Source of the DNA: an uncultured Clostridia bacterium
Lineage (GTDB): Bacteria > Bacillota > Clostridia > Christensenellales > Borkfalkiaceae
DNA length: 64,000 nt
Direction: 5' to 3'
Assembly: GCA_944368925.1 (NCBI GenBank)
Contig: CALVXG010000004.1
Span: 169,650 to 233,649, forward strand
Positions within the stretch are counted from its first letter, which is position 1, and each line of letters starts with the position of its first letter. Below the pieces are notes generated by a model. That model worked only from the letters and a program-made list of their open reading frames with translations, did no database searches and was not told where the DNA came from. Below are positions 8,552 to 18,441 of the stretch, piece by piece. The position numbers and the translations under genes were made by a program.

Positions 8552-10420
8552 ATGAAAGTAAGTGAAAAAGTCCGTGTAGGCAGCGTATTGGACGATAATA
8601 TTCTTTATGCCGTAAATAATCGCTTAAAGGGACGCAGGATCGCAAAAAATTCAGAAGGCATCAAGTATGCCGAAAAAATAAAAATAAACGGCGTGATGGA
8701 CGATTATGTATCGTTCGTACTCGAACATCAGCTTAAAAACAGGGAAATCTGGCATAAAATATGCGAAGTTTTTTCAACCCGTGAAGATATTGCCGATGAA
8801 GGCTGGCGCGGAGAGTATTTCGGAAAACTCATGCGCGGAGCGGTGTATGTGTATCGCTATACAGGAGATAAAGAGCTGTACGATATTCTTACGGCGGCCG
8901 CGGAAGATCTGTTGTCCCGTCAGGATGAATACGGCAGATTTTCCACATATACCGTTGAAAAGGAATTCTGCGGTTGGGATATGTGGTCAAGGAAGTATGT
9001 ACTCACAGGGCTTCTGCACTACCGCTCGATCTGCAGTGACGAGGTTCTTAAAGAAAAAATACTTTCGGCCCTTGAAAAGCACCTGGATTATATAGTTGAA
9101 AAAATAGGTGGAGGCGAGGGGCAAGTTCAGATTACGGATACATCTTCCTGGTGGGGCGGAGTAAATTCCTGTTCGATTCTTGAACCTGTTGTGGAAATGT
9201 ATAAGCTCACCCGCAAGGAAAGCTATCTTGATTTTGCAGAATATATTATCTCAACGGGCGGCTGCAAAGACGGTAATCTTATTGAACTTGCCATATCCGA
9301 AAAGGCATTGCCGTATAAATATCCCTCGGTAAAGGCATATGAAACCATGTCTTTCTTTGAAGGTGTGTTGGCATATTATGAGGTCACGGGGGCAGAAAAG
9401 TATTATATTGCCGTATGCAATTTTGTTGAAGCCGTCAACGAGAGCGATATAACGCTTATCGGCTGTGCCGGCTGTACCCATGAACTTTTCGATAACGCCG
9501 CGCTTAAACAGACGGAATATAGCGAAACGATAATGCAGGAAACGTGTGTTACCGTCACATGGATGCGGCTGCTTTCAAGATTGTATCTTTTAAGCGGCAA
9601 CGTAAAATACATAGACAGGATAGAGTGTTCGGGGTTCAATGCTCTCTATGGCAGCCTGAATACGCAGGGGAACGAACAATACAGCTTTGAAAGGAAAAAG
9701 TATGTTCCGGCGATGCCGTTCGATAGTTATAGCCCGTTGTATATGAATAAGAGAGGACGCGGTATAGGCGGGTATAAGGAATTTAAAAGCGGGGGTTACT
9801 TCGGCTGCTGTATAGCCATTGCTGCCTGCGGCATAGCTCTTATGCCTCTTACTGCAGTAATGGAGAGTAATAATGGATTTATTATTAACATTTTGTGTAA
9901 TGCCACAGTACAAGGCAAAAATTGTACGCTTAATATAAAAAGTGATTATCCTCGCGATGGTCATAGCATCATAAAAATTAAATGTTCCAAACCAATTTAC
10001 CTTAATTTGCGTATACGCTGCCCGTCATGGTGTAAATCAGTCCGCGTAAAGGCAAACGGCAAGCTTAAACTTACGCAAGGGTATTATACCGTAAGCGGTA
10101 CGTTTAACGATGGGGATATTGTGGAAGTAAAATGGCGCGAAGATGTCCAGGCTGTTCATCTGAATGGTAAGATTGCCTTTACATATGGCCCTCTCGTTCT
10201 TGCGGCGGATGCGCTTAAATCGCATAATAATATCTCTGCGCCAGTTCGTATGCCGGAAGACGGAACGGAATACAAGGTGCTGCCATGCGAAAAAGGCGAA
10301 CTTGTACGTATTGAAGTGGAAACGGAAAACGATATAATTCTCCTTACCGACTATCAGTCGTGCGGCAAGCAATGGTTGAAAAAAAATGCTATAATGTCCG
10401 TGTGGCTAAACGAGGAATAA
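8552..10420 (+). CDS. GH127-type beta-L-arabinofuranosidase (DUF1680)
   Basis: Predicted cytoplasmic glycosidase removing beta-L-arabinofuranosyl units. The fold is an (alpha/alpha)6 barrel followed by beta domains. The key GH127 zinc site is visible: Glu330 and Cys332 in the QETCVTVTWMR segment, and the Cys419-Cys420 pair in YFGCC. This matches the Glu/Cys/Cys/Cys arrangement of HypBA1 (Glu338, Cys340, Cys417, Cys418), where one Cys is the nucleophile. Length (622) fits the family. There is no signal peptide. It starts 29 bases after pgmB with AAAGGAG upstream. Related families GH142/GH146 are possible, but the spacing favours GH127. Confidence 0.85.
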   Translation: MKVSEKVRVGSVLDDNILYAVNNRLKGRRIAKNSEGIKYAEKIKINGVMDDYVSFVLEHQLKNREIWHKICEVFSTREDIADEGWRGEYFGKLMRGAVYVYRYTGDKELYDILTAAAEDLLSRQDEYGRFSTYTVEKEFCGWDMWSRKYVLTGLLHYRSICSDEVLKEKILSALEKHLDYIVEKIGGGEGQVQITDTSSWWGGVNSCSILEPVVEMYKLTRKESYLDFAEYIISTGGCKDGNLIELAISEKALPYKYPSVKAYETMSFFEGVLAYYEVTGAEKYYIAVCNFVEAVNESDITLIGCAGCTHELFDNAALKQTEYSETIMQETCVTVTWMRLLSRLYLLSGNVKYIDRIECSGFNALYGSLNTQGNEQYSFERKKYVPAMPFDSYSPLYMNKRGRGIGGYKEFKSGGYFGCCIAIAACGIALMPLTAVMESNNGFIINILCNATVQGKNCTLNIKSDYPRDGHSIIKIKCSKPIYLNLRIRCPSWCKSVRVKANGKLKLTQGYYTVSGTFNDGDIVEVKWREDVQAVHLNGKIAFTYGPLVLAADALKSHNNISAPVRMPEDGTEYKVLPCEKGELVRIEVETENDIILLTDYQSCGKQWLKKNAIMSVWLNEE

Positions 10421-10421
10421 A

Positions 10422-12383
10422 ATGAATTCCGATGTAAAAAAACTTACTTATGCCGAAAAAGTCAGGCTTTTGATGGCGGAAAATTACTGGGGCAACAACA
10501 GCCTCGGCGGAAAGATATATTCTTTTGTAGTGGCGGACGGCCCTCTCGGCTTACGCCGCGCCAAAGATTTGAAGGACGGGGGAGGCAAAGGCTGTTATCC
10601 GTCTGTCGCATATCCTTCCGCGCAGACGGTAGCCCAGACATGGAATAAACGGCTCGCGCGCGAATTGGGTAACTGCCTTGCTTATGACTGTATAGATTTG
10701 GGCGTGGACATACTTCTCGGCCCAGGCATAAATATCAAGCGTACCCCCGTTGCGGGAAGGAATTTTGAATATTTTTCTGAAGACCCCATTCTATCGGGAA
10801 TTATGGCTGAAGAGTATGTTCGCGGCGTACAGGAAAAGCATGTCGGCGCAACGGTAAAACACTACTGTGCAAATAATCTTGAATACTGCCGACACTATGT
10901 TTCTTCGGAAGTGGCCGAAGCCGTTCTGCGCGAAATTTATCTCAAACCCTTTGAGCTTGCCGTAAAGGCGAAACCCTATATGGTCATGACGTCGTACAAC
11001 CTTGTAAACGGCGTGCGTATGTCGGAAAATGCCGACCTTATCAGGGTGTTGCGCAAGGAGCTTGGTTTTGAAGGGGTGATAGTGACCGATTGGGAGGCCT
11101 GCAAAGACGCCGAAGCGGGTATAAAAGCGGGAACTACAATGATTTTTCCCTTCAACGAGGACAGACAGAGGGAACTTGAAAAAATCATTGAATCCCATTC
11201 CGTTCCCGATGAAACGGTTGACGAGGCTGCGCAAAAAGTACTTGAACTTGCACAGAAATGCGAGCGGGATAAACCTCTCCGCAAGGCGGAAAAAACCGTT
11301 GCAGAGCGTATGGAAACGGCAAAAGGCATTGCGGAAGAAGGTGTTGTTCTTCTTAAAAACAACGGCGTTTTACCGCTCGGCAAACAGCAGAACATACTCA
11401 TGACGGGCGCGCCGTGTAAAGTTTATTACGCCGGAGAAGGTTCAAGCAAGGTTGTGCCGTGCGAAGAGTATGATGGGCTCGATGTTGAATATGAAAGGCT
11501 TGGCGGAAAAGTAAAATATTGTCGTTCCACTTACTTTGAGTTGATGACTCCGTGGATGAACAGACTGTGCGGCGCAGATATTCCCGTCTGCTGTAAAATG
11601 GCAGAGCTGGCCGATGTGACCGTAATATGTGTCGGCGATGAGCCTGGCGTTGAATCTGAATTTTATGACAGGGAAAAAATTACCCTTTCCAAAGTGGAGG
11701 AGCAGGCTATATCAGATATTTCGTCGCACGCAAAAAAGACGGTCGTAGTCGTTTATGCGGGCGCACCCATAGATATGACCGCCTGGATAGATAAAGTGGA
11801 TGCCGTAGTATGGGGCGGCTTCGGCGGACAATGTTCGGCAAAGGCGATAGCCGCCGTGCTTGCGGGCAACGTAAATCCTAGCGGCCGTCTTGCCGAAACT
11901 TTTCCGCTGCATTTATCTGACGTTCCCTCCGAACAGAGCTACCGCGATTCGTTTGTAATAAAATACAGCGAAGGACTGAACGTGGGCTATCGTTATTTCA
12001 ATACTTATGGTAAGCCTGTTTTGTTCCCGTTCGGGTACGGACTTTCGTATTCGGAGTTTGTTTATTCCGATCTTTCGGCGCGGTACGAAGATGGAGTAAT
12101 GCGCGTATGCCTCTGCGTTGAAAATATATCGGAGGTAAGCGGAAAAGAGGTCGTTCAGGTGTATATCGGAAGCGGTCATGAGGGTTACCCTTTAAAGGAG
12201 TTGAAAGCTTTTGAAAAGGTTACGCTGAACGCGCGTGAAAAAAAGAAGATCTGCATAAATATCGCATTGAGTGAACTTCGCCATTTTGTGGACGGGGAGT
12301 GGAGGCGACCCGCCGGAGAATACACCGTTTATATAGGCAAGAACGTCAGTGATATTCAACTCTCGGCAAAAATAAATATATAA
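10422..12383 (+). CDS. GH3 beta-glycosidase
   Basis: Cytoplasmic exo-glycosidase, probably a beta-glucosidase or beta-xylosidase. The N-terminal TIM barrel includes the substrate-binding KH motif (GATVKHYCANN) and the nucleophile Asp223 in GVIVTDWEA. The alpha/beta sandwich starts near residue 300 (GVVLLKNNGVLPL), and a C-terminal fibronectin-III-like domain follows (FPFGYGLSYSEF onwards). There is no PA14 insert and no signal peptide. It follows GH127 by one base, so the two are translationally coupled. Substrate specificity cannot be assigned from motifs alone. Confidence 0.9.
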   Translation: MNSDVKKLTYAEKVRLLMAENYWGNNSLGGKIYSFVVADGPLGLRRAKDLKDGGGKGCYPSVAYPSAQTVAQTWNKRLARELGNCLAYDCIDLGVDILLGPGINIKRTPVAGRNFEYFSEDPILSGIMAEEYVRGVQEKHVGATVKHYCANNLEYCRHYVSSEVAEAVLREIYLKPFELAVKAKPYMVMTSYNLVNGVRMSENADLIRVLRKELGFEGVIVTDWEACKDAEAGIKAGTTMIFPFNEDRQRELEKIIESHSVPDETVDEAAQKVLELAQKCERDKPLRKAEKTVAERMETAKGIAEEGVVLLKNNGVLPLGKQQNILMTGAPCKVYYAGEGSSKVVPCEEYDGLDVEYERLGGKVKYCRSTYFELMTPWMNRLCGADIPVCCKMAELADVTVICVGDEPGVESEFYDREKITLSKVEEQAISDISSHAKKTVVVVYAGAPIDMTAWIDKVDAVVWGGFGGQCSAKAIAAVLAGNVNPSGRLAETFPLHLSDVPSEQSYRDSFVIKYSEGLNVGYRYFNTYGKPVLFPFGYGLSYSEFVYSDLSARYEDGVMRVCLCVENISEVSGKEVVQVYIGSGHEGYPLKELKAFEKVTLNAREKKKICINIALSELRHFVDGEWRRPAGEYTVYIGKNVSDIQLSAKINI

Positions 12384-12392
12384 AATACTGCT

Positions 12393-14648
12393 ATGATAAT
12401 TTCAGATAAGTTTTTCAGCGGGGACGGCCGCATATGTACTTTGCACAGGCATGTCCCCGCGCCGCTTTTCAGGCATTCTTTCAATATCGGCAAAGCGCCG
12501 TCGCTGTTTGAGGTCACCATTTGCGGGCTGGGCGTCTACGAGTTGTTTGTAAACGGCAGGCGGGTAACAAAGGGGTATCTCGCTCCTTACCGCAGCAATC
12601 CCGAACACATTGTGTATTACGATAATTACAATATCACGCCGCATATCCGCACGGGTGAAAATGTTGTGGCAATCGCACTTGGCAACGGCATAATGTCGTC
12701 CGAAATGCCTGTATGGGGTGCTGATAAATATCCGTGGCGCAGCGCGCCTCGCTTTGCGTTTGCGGCTGAAGCGGACGGGAAGTTTCTTTTCGATGGTTCT
12801 GCGTTTGTGACGCGCGGCGGCGAAGTTACGTTCAACGATTGGCACTGCACCGAGAGCATAGATGCCCGTCTTGCAATAGAGGGCTGGAACGATACGGGGT
12901 TTGATGATTCTTCCTGGGAAAATGTATCGCCCGCGCGGGAGCCGTCGGGTGAAAAAAAGATTTGCACCGCAGAGCCTGTAAAGGCATACGATTACAGAAA
13001 ACCCGTAAAAATGTGGCAGGGCGAACGCGGATTTATATTTGACTTCGGTATAAGCGGCGCAGGCACTTATAATCTTAAAATAAAGGGCGAATGCGGACAG
13101 CAGATAGAAGTTTATACATCAGATTGCGTCATCGAAGGTAAAAAAATCACCAACAGAAATCTTTATTGCTGGTCGCTTACCGATGAAATGGCCGATAAAG
13201 TACAGCACGATTTTTTAACTCTTTCGGGAAAGGCCGACGAGTTTGAGCCGCGCTTTACCTTCCGCGGTTTCAGATTCGCTGAAATCACGGGCATCACACC
13301 CGAACAGGCCCGGTCATTAGATATAACGTTCATTCTGTTTTCAAACGGCTTTGCGTCGGCAGGCTCATTTCTGTGTGACGACGATCGGATCAATAATTTG
13401 CAACAATATGTTCTCAATTCCGACAGATCTAACTTCATACATTTTCCGCTCGATTGCCCGCAGAGGGAAAAGAACGGTTGGACGGGCGACGCCGCACTTT
13501 CATGCGAACAGATGCTGCTCAATTTCGATTGCGCAAATTCGCTCTTTGTATGGCTGCAGAATATCTGCAAATCGCAGAGGGGAAACGGTTCTTTGCCGGG
13601 CATAATTCCAACTTATACCTGGGGATACGACTGGGGTTCCGGCCCTGCGTGGGACAATGTTCTGTTCGAGTTGCCGTGGAGGATATATGTTTATACGGGC
13701 AGCGACGAAGCTATAAAACTATGTGCGCCGCATATGCTCAGATACCTTGAATATATGTGGTCGAAGCGCGACGGGGCGGGGTTGTTTGCCTACGGGCTTG
13801 AAGACTGGCTTCCCGTAAACGTGCATACGCCGCTGTGCGTTACGGATACAATAATGTGCAAGTCCATTGCCGATACAGCCGCAAAGTGCTTTTCGGTAAT
13901 CGGTATGGAGGAAGAGGCACGGTACGCGTCTTCGCTGTCGTATAAAATCAAAAAAGCGTTCCGTAAGGAAATTCTCCGACCTCATGAACTTGACGGCCCC
14001 CTCGGCGCAAACGATACAACGGCGACGCACGCAATGTCTGTTTATTACGGAATGTATGAGGAAGATGAGCTTGACTCGGCAATATATAAGCTGAAATGCC
14101 GCATAAAGCAGTCGGGCGGGCATATCGATTTCGGCGCACTGTGCAACAGAGTTTTCTGGCGCGTAGTCGGTGAACATATGGGCGTGGATGAAGCGCTCGA
14201 TATAATGCTCAATAAAACTTATCCGTCGTTTGCTGCACTGCTTGGAAACGGAATTACAACGCTTTGGGAAGGTTTTGAATACTTTGAAGGCGACATGGCG
14301 CATGTCCCCGCCAAAATTCCTCAGGGCTTCTGGTCATTCAATCACCATTTCTGGGGCGATATTTCGGCGTTTTTTTACAGGTATCTTGCAGGAATAAGGA
14401 TAGATAAGCCGGGAAAGGTAAATTTTGCGCCGCTCTTTTCCGAAAGATTGAAATATGTATGCGCAGAACACACTTTCAAACAGGGCAAACTGCGCGTTGA
14501 AATTTGCCGCAACGGTGATGTCGCCCATTGCAAAATATACGTTCCCAATGGCATATGTGTACGCGTAACTCCTCTGCAAGGCTGGACTTCCGATATTGCC
14601 GAACTTGATTGCGGTGAGAATGAAGTGTTTTTTTCAAAACTAGGCTAA
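12393..14648 (+). CDS. GH78 alpha-L-rhamnosidase (first copy)
   Basis: Predicted to release terminal alpha-L-rhamnose. N-terminal beta-sandwich domains (VYELFVNGRRVTKGYLAPYR, about residues 50-70) precede the (alpha/alpha)6 barrel. The family signature DCPQREKNGWTGDA, with the catalytic acidic residue, lies around residues 353-366, and a C-terminal beta domain follows. There is no signal peptide. Length 751 is typical. A second GH78 gene at 49443-51602 is only distantly similar, so the two loci each carry their own rhamnosidase. It starts nine bases after GH3 within the operon. Confidence 0.9.
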   Translation: MIISDKFFSGDGRICTLHRHVPAPLFRHSFNIGKAPSLFEVTICGLGVYELFVNGRRVTKGYLAPYRSNPEHIVYYDNYNITPHIRTGENVVAIALGNGIMSSEMPVWGADKYPWRSAPRFAFAAEADGKFLFDGSAFVTRGGEVTFNDWHCTESIDARLAIEGWNDTGFDDSSWENVSPAREPSGEKKICTAEPVKAYDYRKPVKMWQGERGFIFDFGISGAGTYNLKIKGECGQQIEVYTSDCVIEGKKITNRNLYCWSLTDEMADKVQHDFLTLSGKADEFEPRFTFRGFRFAEITGITPEQARSLDITFILFSNGFASAGSFLCDDDRINNLQQYVLNSDRSNFIHFPLDCPQREKNGWTGDAALSCEQMLLNFDCANSLFVWLQNICKSQRGNGSLPGIIPTYTWGYDWGSGPAWDNVLFELPWRIYVYTGSDEAIKLCAPHMLRYLEYMWSKRDGAGLFAYGLEDWLPVNVHTPLCVTDTIMCKSIADTAAKCFSVIGMEEEARYASSLSYKIKKAFRKEILRPHELDGPLGANDTTATHAMSVYYGMYEEDELDSAIYKLKCRIKQSGGHIDFGALCNRVFWRVVGEHMGVDEALDIMLNKTYPSFAALLGNGITTLWEGFEYFEGDMAHVPAKIPQGFWSFNHHFWGDISAFFYRYLAGIRIDKPGKVNFAPLFSERLKYVCAEHTFKQGKLRVEICRNGDVAHCKIYVPNGICVRVTPLQGWTSDIAELDCGENEVFFSKLG

Positions 14649-14667
14649 AAGGGAGACTGATTTATTC

Positions 14668-15909
14668 GTGAAAACAGAGCTTATAACAAAGTACCTGCTC
14701 GGTAAAGCAAAAAATATATTTAAACCCGCCTGCAACAATTTAAGGCATCCTTTCATCGTTCCCGGTGAGGGTTATATGAACGAACTCTGGGGCTGGGACA
14801 GTTATTGGGTTGCACATTCGCTGCGATATATGTTCGGGCGTTTCGGCGATTCGTTTATGGAGAAACACGGAATTGAACGCGGTGACGCCCTCTTGCATAT
14901 GAAGGGCAGCGTGCTCGATTTTCTCGATTCGCAGTCGGCCGACGGGTTCATCCCATCTATGCTTGCCGAGGACGGGATATTCAAAGATTTTTTTGCCGGC
15001 GAACTCAAAAAGAGGCATAAACACAATCAACATGCTCCGTTTCTGTGTCAGTCGGCATTGGGTGCGGCTCAGTTTGCAGACGACTACAGTTGGCTGAACG
15101 AAGAAAAACTTATCACCTATCTTGAATATTATAAGAATAATCAATACGATGTAAAATCCGGTCTGTTTTTCTGGCAGAACGATATTATGATAGGCATAGA
15201 TAATAATCCCACCGTATTTTGCCGACCGCCGCGCAGCAGTGCCGATATATTTTTAAATTGTTTTATATATCTTGAATATGTTGCTCTCGCAAAAATACTC
15301 GCGGCAAAGGGCGACGGCCGTTCGGATAATATAATGTCGCAGGCGGAAAGATTGAAGCGTGCAATAAACGACGAAATGTGGGATGAGCGCGACGGAATAT
15401 ATTATTCGCAGGACATATCTTTCAGCATTTCTGACTTTTTGGCGTGCGGAGTAAAGCTCCATTCGGGCATGCCTCCGCATTGGAATAGTATGCCGCTCAA
15501 AATACGCATATGGGCATGTTTTTTACCTATGTATGCGGGAATTTGCAGTGCCGAACGCGCAGATAGAATGTGCGCCCACCTTATGTCGGACGATGCCATT
15601 CTGGCAAAATGCGGCATAAGAACGCTCGCCTCGAATGAAAAAATGTATTGCCTTGAAAACAGCAAGGGCAATCCGTCAAACTGGCTCGGTCCCGTGTGGA
15701 CGGTGGCAAACTATTGCGTGTATAAGGGGCTTAAAAATTACGGCAAGACAGAACTTTGTGAGGAAGTTGCCCGTCGGACGGTTGAACTTATGTGTAATTC
15801 CCTTGAAAAGTACGGCGATCTGTTTGAAAGCTATAATCCGGACAGCGGCAAGCCGTATATGCATCCGGGATTTCTCAGTTTCAATATGCTTGTTTCGGAG
15901 ATGATGTAA
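14668..15909 (+). CDS. GH63/GH37-like (alpha/alpha)6-barrel glycosidase
   Basis: Cytoplasmic protein of 413 residues without a signal peptide. Two clan GH-G landmarks are visible: ELWGWDSYWVAHSL near residues 39-52, and NPSNWLGPVWTVANY near 336-350, matching the aromatic and Gly-Pro-x-Trp parts of the GH63/GH37 active site. It is only a catalytic domain, shorter than eukaryotic glucosidase I but in the range of bacterial GH63 and mannosylglycerate hydrolase-like enzymes. The substrate may be an alpha-glucoside or alpha-mannoside. The start is GTG with AGGGAG about 13 bases upstream. It could instead belong to a neighbouring family with the same fold. Confidence 0.7.
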   Translation: MKTELITKYLLGKAKNIFKPACNNLRHPFIVPGEGYMNELWGWDSYWVAHSLRYMFGRFGDSFMEKHGIERGDALLHMKGSVLDFLDSQSADGFIPSMLAEDGIFKDFFAGELKKRHKHNQHAPFLCQSALGAAQFADDYSWLNEEKLITYLEYYKNNQYDVKSGLFFWQNDIMIGIDNNPTVFCRPPRSSADIFLNCFIYLEYVALAKILAAKGDGRSDNIMSQAERLKRAINDEMWDERDGIYYSQDISFSISDFLACGVKLHSGMPPHWNSMPLKIRIWACFLPMYAGICSAERADRMCAHLMSDDAILAKCGIRTLASNEKMYCLENSKGNPSNWLGPVWTVANYCVYKGLKNYGKTELCEEVARRTVELMCNSLEKYGDLFESYNPDSGKPYMHPGFLSFNMLVSEMM

Positions 15910-15911
15910 AA

Positions 15912-16634
15912 ATGGGCGTTTCAAAAGATTATTCTTTGAATTCGGTCCCTGCAACGGGACAAATCAGCGATGCCGAAAGCGTTACAATCTGTGAAGATGG
16001 CAATGCCGGATTGAAGATTTTGTTTTTAGGCAATTCAATAACGCGGCACGCGCCCGCCCCCGAACTTGGTTGGCATGGCGATTGGGGCATGGCGGCTTCG
16101 GCACGACATAACGACTATGTACACAGGCTTATTGATATGTTGAACAGCATAGGTGTAAGGTGTGGATACTGCATAGCAAATTTAAGCGAATGGGAGCGTT
16201 CCTGTGATATGTCGCTTCTGCAATCAAAATATAAAAGCGCGTTTGACTATCACGCTGATATAGTCGTGATAAGGCTGGGTGAAAACGCGCGGCTTTCCGA
16301 AGAAATAGAACAATTTGAAGAAAGTTATGCGCATCTTGCGGGCAATCTCGCAGCAAAAGGGAGGGTGGTAATCTGCACCGATCTATTTTGGGAGAACACT
16401 GTTTTTGACAGGTTTGTAAGAAAACTCGCCGAAGAAAACAATTACGGTTTCGTTGAAATACACGATCTCGGAAATGACGAGGCGATGAAGGCAGTCGGCA
16501 GGTTTGAAAACGTCGGCGTTGCCGTTCATCCCGGTGACAGGGGTATGGAACAGATTGCCCGCAGGCTTTTTGAATCTATAATGCAAAACCGCTGTATTGA
16601 AGCGGGCAATAAAGGTAAATGGAGAAATGCTTGA
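15912..16634 (+). CDS. SGNH/GDSL-type hydrolase, probable carbohydrate esterase
   Basis: A 240-residue protein with SGNH-fold blocks: the nucleophile Ser in FLGNSIT (about residues 38-44), a conserved R-L-G-E-N segment (block III-like) and the catalytic Asp/His region in VAVHPGDRG near the C-terminus. Such enzymes remove acetyl or other acyl groups from sugars. It lies inside the glycosidase operon, two bases after the GH63-like gene, so deacetylation of an imported oligosaccharide is a reasonable role. There is no signal peptide. The substrate is unknown. Confidence 0.7.
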   Translation: MGVSKDYSLNSVPATGQISDAESVTICEDGNAGLKILFLGNSITRHAPAPELGWHGDWGMAASARHNDYVHRLIDMLNSIGVRCGYCIANLSEWERSCDMSLLQSKYKSAFDYHADIVVIRLGENARLSEEIEQFEESYAHLAGNLAAKGRVVICTDLFWENTVFDRFVRKLAEENNYGFVEIHDLGNDEAMKAVGRFENVGVAVHPGDRGMEQIARRLFESIMQNRCIEAGNKGKWRNA

Positions 16635-17277
16635 AGAATTAAAATATTTAATAAGCATACTCGTTTCTGTAATACTCGGATTTGCGATAGGTTATGAGCG
16701 CAAACTCAGGTTCAAAGAGGCGGGTATACGAACGCACACCATCGTCTGCGTCGGCTCCGCATTGATTATGGTGGTATCAAAATATGGTTTCGGAGACAGC
16801 GTTGAGGCGGATGCCTCGCGTGTGGCGGCGCAGATAGTTTCCGGCATAGGTTTTCTCGGTGCGGGAATCATAATATACCGCAAACATGAAATACACGGTC
16901 TTACCACTGCCGCAGGTGTATGGGCGACTTCTGGCGTGGGAATGGCGGCAGGCGCAGGATTATACATAGTCGCCTTGGGTGCGACGATTATTATTATAGC
17001 CGTACAATGTCTGTTCCATCTCAACTGCCGCATATTCCGTACTAAGAAGTATTTCCAGATAAAAATATGCTTTATCAATGGGGGAGAGGAGTGCGGAAAA
17101 GTAAAAGAACTTTTTCAGACAGACCGATTTAATCGATTGGTAATTGAGCGAAAAGGTGCCGAAACTTTATACCATGCCACATTGAATACTGACGAGGAAT
17201 ACTCTTCCTCACAGCTCCAGGAAATTATGAAGGAAAATCCCTTTATTAAGTCAATCGAACGATGTGATGAAGGATAA
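16627..17277 (+). CDS. MgtC/SapB-family membrane protein
   Basis: Inner membrane protein with four to five hydrophobic helices and the family signature: a GYERK segment near residue 21, RTHTIVCVGSALIMVVS, and IGFLGAGIIIYRK with GLTTAAGVWATSGVGMAAG. A cytoplasmic C-terminal domain of about 80 residues follows. The start at ATG 16627 is preferred because AAAGG lies about 10 bases upstream; a TTG at 16597 would overlap more of the esterase. MgtC proteins are linked to magnesium stress and acid tolerance; its place in a sugar operon gives no clear role. Confidence 0.85.
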   Translation: MLEELKYLISILVSVILGFAIGYERKLRFKEAGIRTHTIVCVGSALIMVVSKYGFGDSVEADASRVAAQIVSGIGFLGAGIIIYRKHEIHGLTTAAGVWATSGVGMAAGAGLYIVALGATIIIIAVQCLFHLNCRIFRTKKYFQIKICFINGGEECGKVKELFQTDRFNRLVIERKGAETLYHATLNTDEEYSSSQLQEIMKENPFIKSIERCDEG

Positions 17278-17329
17278 ATTTATATTAAAATTTAGTTGAT
17301 TTAATCAGGGACGATGCAAAGGAGATGCA

Positions 17330-18313
17330 ATGCCGAGGAATGCGGAACAAAAGATAAAACTGTTGGTTTTATATAATATATTGTTACGCGAAACGGATGA
17401 AGAACATCCGCTTTCAACGGATGAGATCGTAGAAAAATTGCGGGAGCGCGGTATAGATATTGCCCGTAAAGTTTTGCCGAGTGATATAGCGCTGCTGAAC
17501 AAATACGGCTTTGAGGTTCTTTCATATAAAAAACGCAGCTATTATTACTATGTGGCTTACAGGAAGTTTGACGTGGCGGAGCTGCGCGTTCTTATAGATG
17601 CGATACAGGCAGCTAATTTTATACCTGAGGCACATACCATAGACTTGGCAAAACGACTCGCGGGTCTTGCCAGCGCTCATTCCGCAGAAGAAATGGGGCG
17701 TAGGTTCGTGTGCTATGACACCGTAAAGAAAAACAACGGCAATATTTTCTATTATACAGATAAAATAGAACGCGCTATAGAAGACAGAAAAAAGGTTTCG
17801 TTTCGCTACTTTTCCTTAAATTATAAAGGAGAAAAGGTGTTTCGGCGCGAAGGCAGACGGTATATTGTCAATCCCGTTGTGCTTGTTTGCGACAATGACA
17901 ATTATTATCTCGTCTGTTATGACGACAAGCATGAAGGAACAGCAGATTACCGTTTAGACAGAATGGACGAGCTTGCCGAGGAAGATACGCCCATAACGGA
18001 GTGCGAGAAAAGCCGGGATTTCAATCAACATATATATCGCAGGCAGTCTTTTTCAATGTACGCAGGTGAACCGACAGACGTTTATCTTATTGTAGAAGAG
18101 CCGTTGGTAGAAGAGATGTTTGACAAATTCGGCATGAATATCAAACTAATTCCTCTTGGAGACGGTAAATATCGGCTTGCCGTTTGTGTGCAGGTAAGCC
18201 TTGCCTTTTTCAGATGGGTGGCAGGCTCGCTTGGAAAGATACGAATAGACGGCCCTACGCAGGTTTCGGAAGAATTTGCCCGATTTATTGAACAACTGAA
18301 AAGCAGTTATTGA
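17330..18313 (+). CDS. WYL-domain transcriptional regulator
   Basis: A 327-residue regulator with an N-terminal winged HTH (about residues 5-70, including LSTDEIVEKLRERGI), a central WYL domain (about 125-215, with KVSFRYFSLNY and the YYLVCYDD strand) and a C-terminal WCX-like extension ending near residue 325. WYL proteins bind small ligands or nucleic acids and control operons in response. AAGGAG precedes the ATG by seven bases. It sits last in the operon just before a terminator, with a 52-base AT-rich gap upstream that may hold its own promoter. It is a candidate regulator of the operon. Confidence 0.85.
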   Translation: MPRNAEQKIKLLVLYNILLRETDEEHPLSTDEIVEKLRERGIDIARKVLPSDIALLNKYGFEVLSYKKRSYYYYVAYRKFDVAELRVLIDAIQAANFIPEAHTIDLAKRLAGLASAHSAEEMGRRFVCYDTVKKNNGNIFYYTDKIERAIEDRKKVSFRYFSLNYKGEKVFRREGRRYIVNPVVLVCDNDNYYLVCYDDKHEGTADYRLDRMDELAEEDTPITECEKSRDFNQHIYRRQSFSMYAGEPTDVYLIVEEPLVEEMFDKFGMNIKLIPLGDGKYRLAVCVQVSLAFFRWVAGSLGKIRIDGPTQVSEEFARFIEQLKSSY

Positions 18314-18317
18314 AGAG

Positions 18318-18345
18318 TGCGGAAAATTTTCCGCATTTTTCTTTT
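18318..18345 (+). terminator. Rho-independent terminator of operon A
   Basis: A perfect 9-bp palindromic stem (TGCGGAAAA paired with TTTTCCGCA) is followed by T5-C-T5. It begins five bases after the WYL stop codon, so it probably ends the whole operon. Confidence 0.85.
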
Positions 18346-18373
18346 TCAATGCCCGTTTATGGGAAGTGAAAAT

Positions 18374-18403
18374 TTGCAAACAAACGTTCGTATATGATAT
18401 GAT
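18374..18403 (+). promoter_or_regulatory. Putative LexA-controlled promoter
   Basis: A -35-like TTGCAA (18374-18379) and a -10-like TATGAT (18398-18403) are 18 bases apart. Overlapping the -35 region is CAAACAAACGTTCG (18377-18390), which matches the Gram-positive LexA box CGAAC-N4-GTTCG at nine of ten fixed positions. It lies directly upstream of the decayed mobile block, so the block was probably induced by DNA damage. LexA binding is inferred from the motif only. Confidence 0.6.
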
Positions 18404-18441
18404 AAGCGGGCAGTCGAGAGAAAGGGGAGGCGATATGGCAG

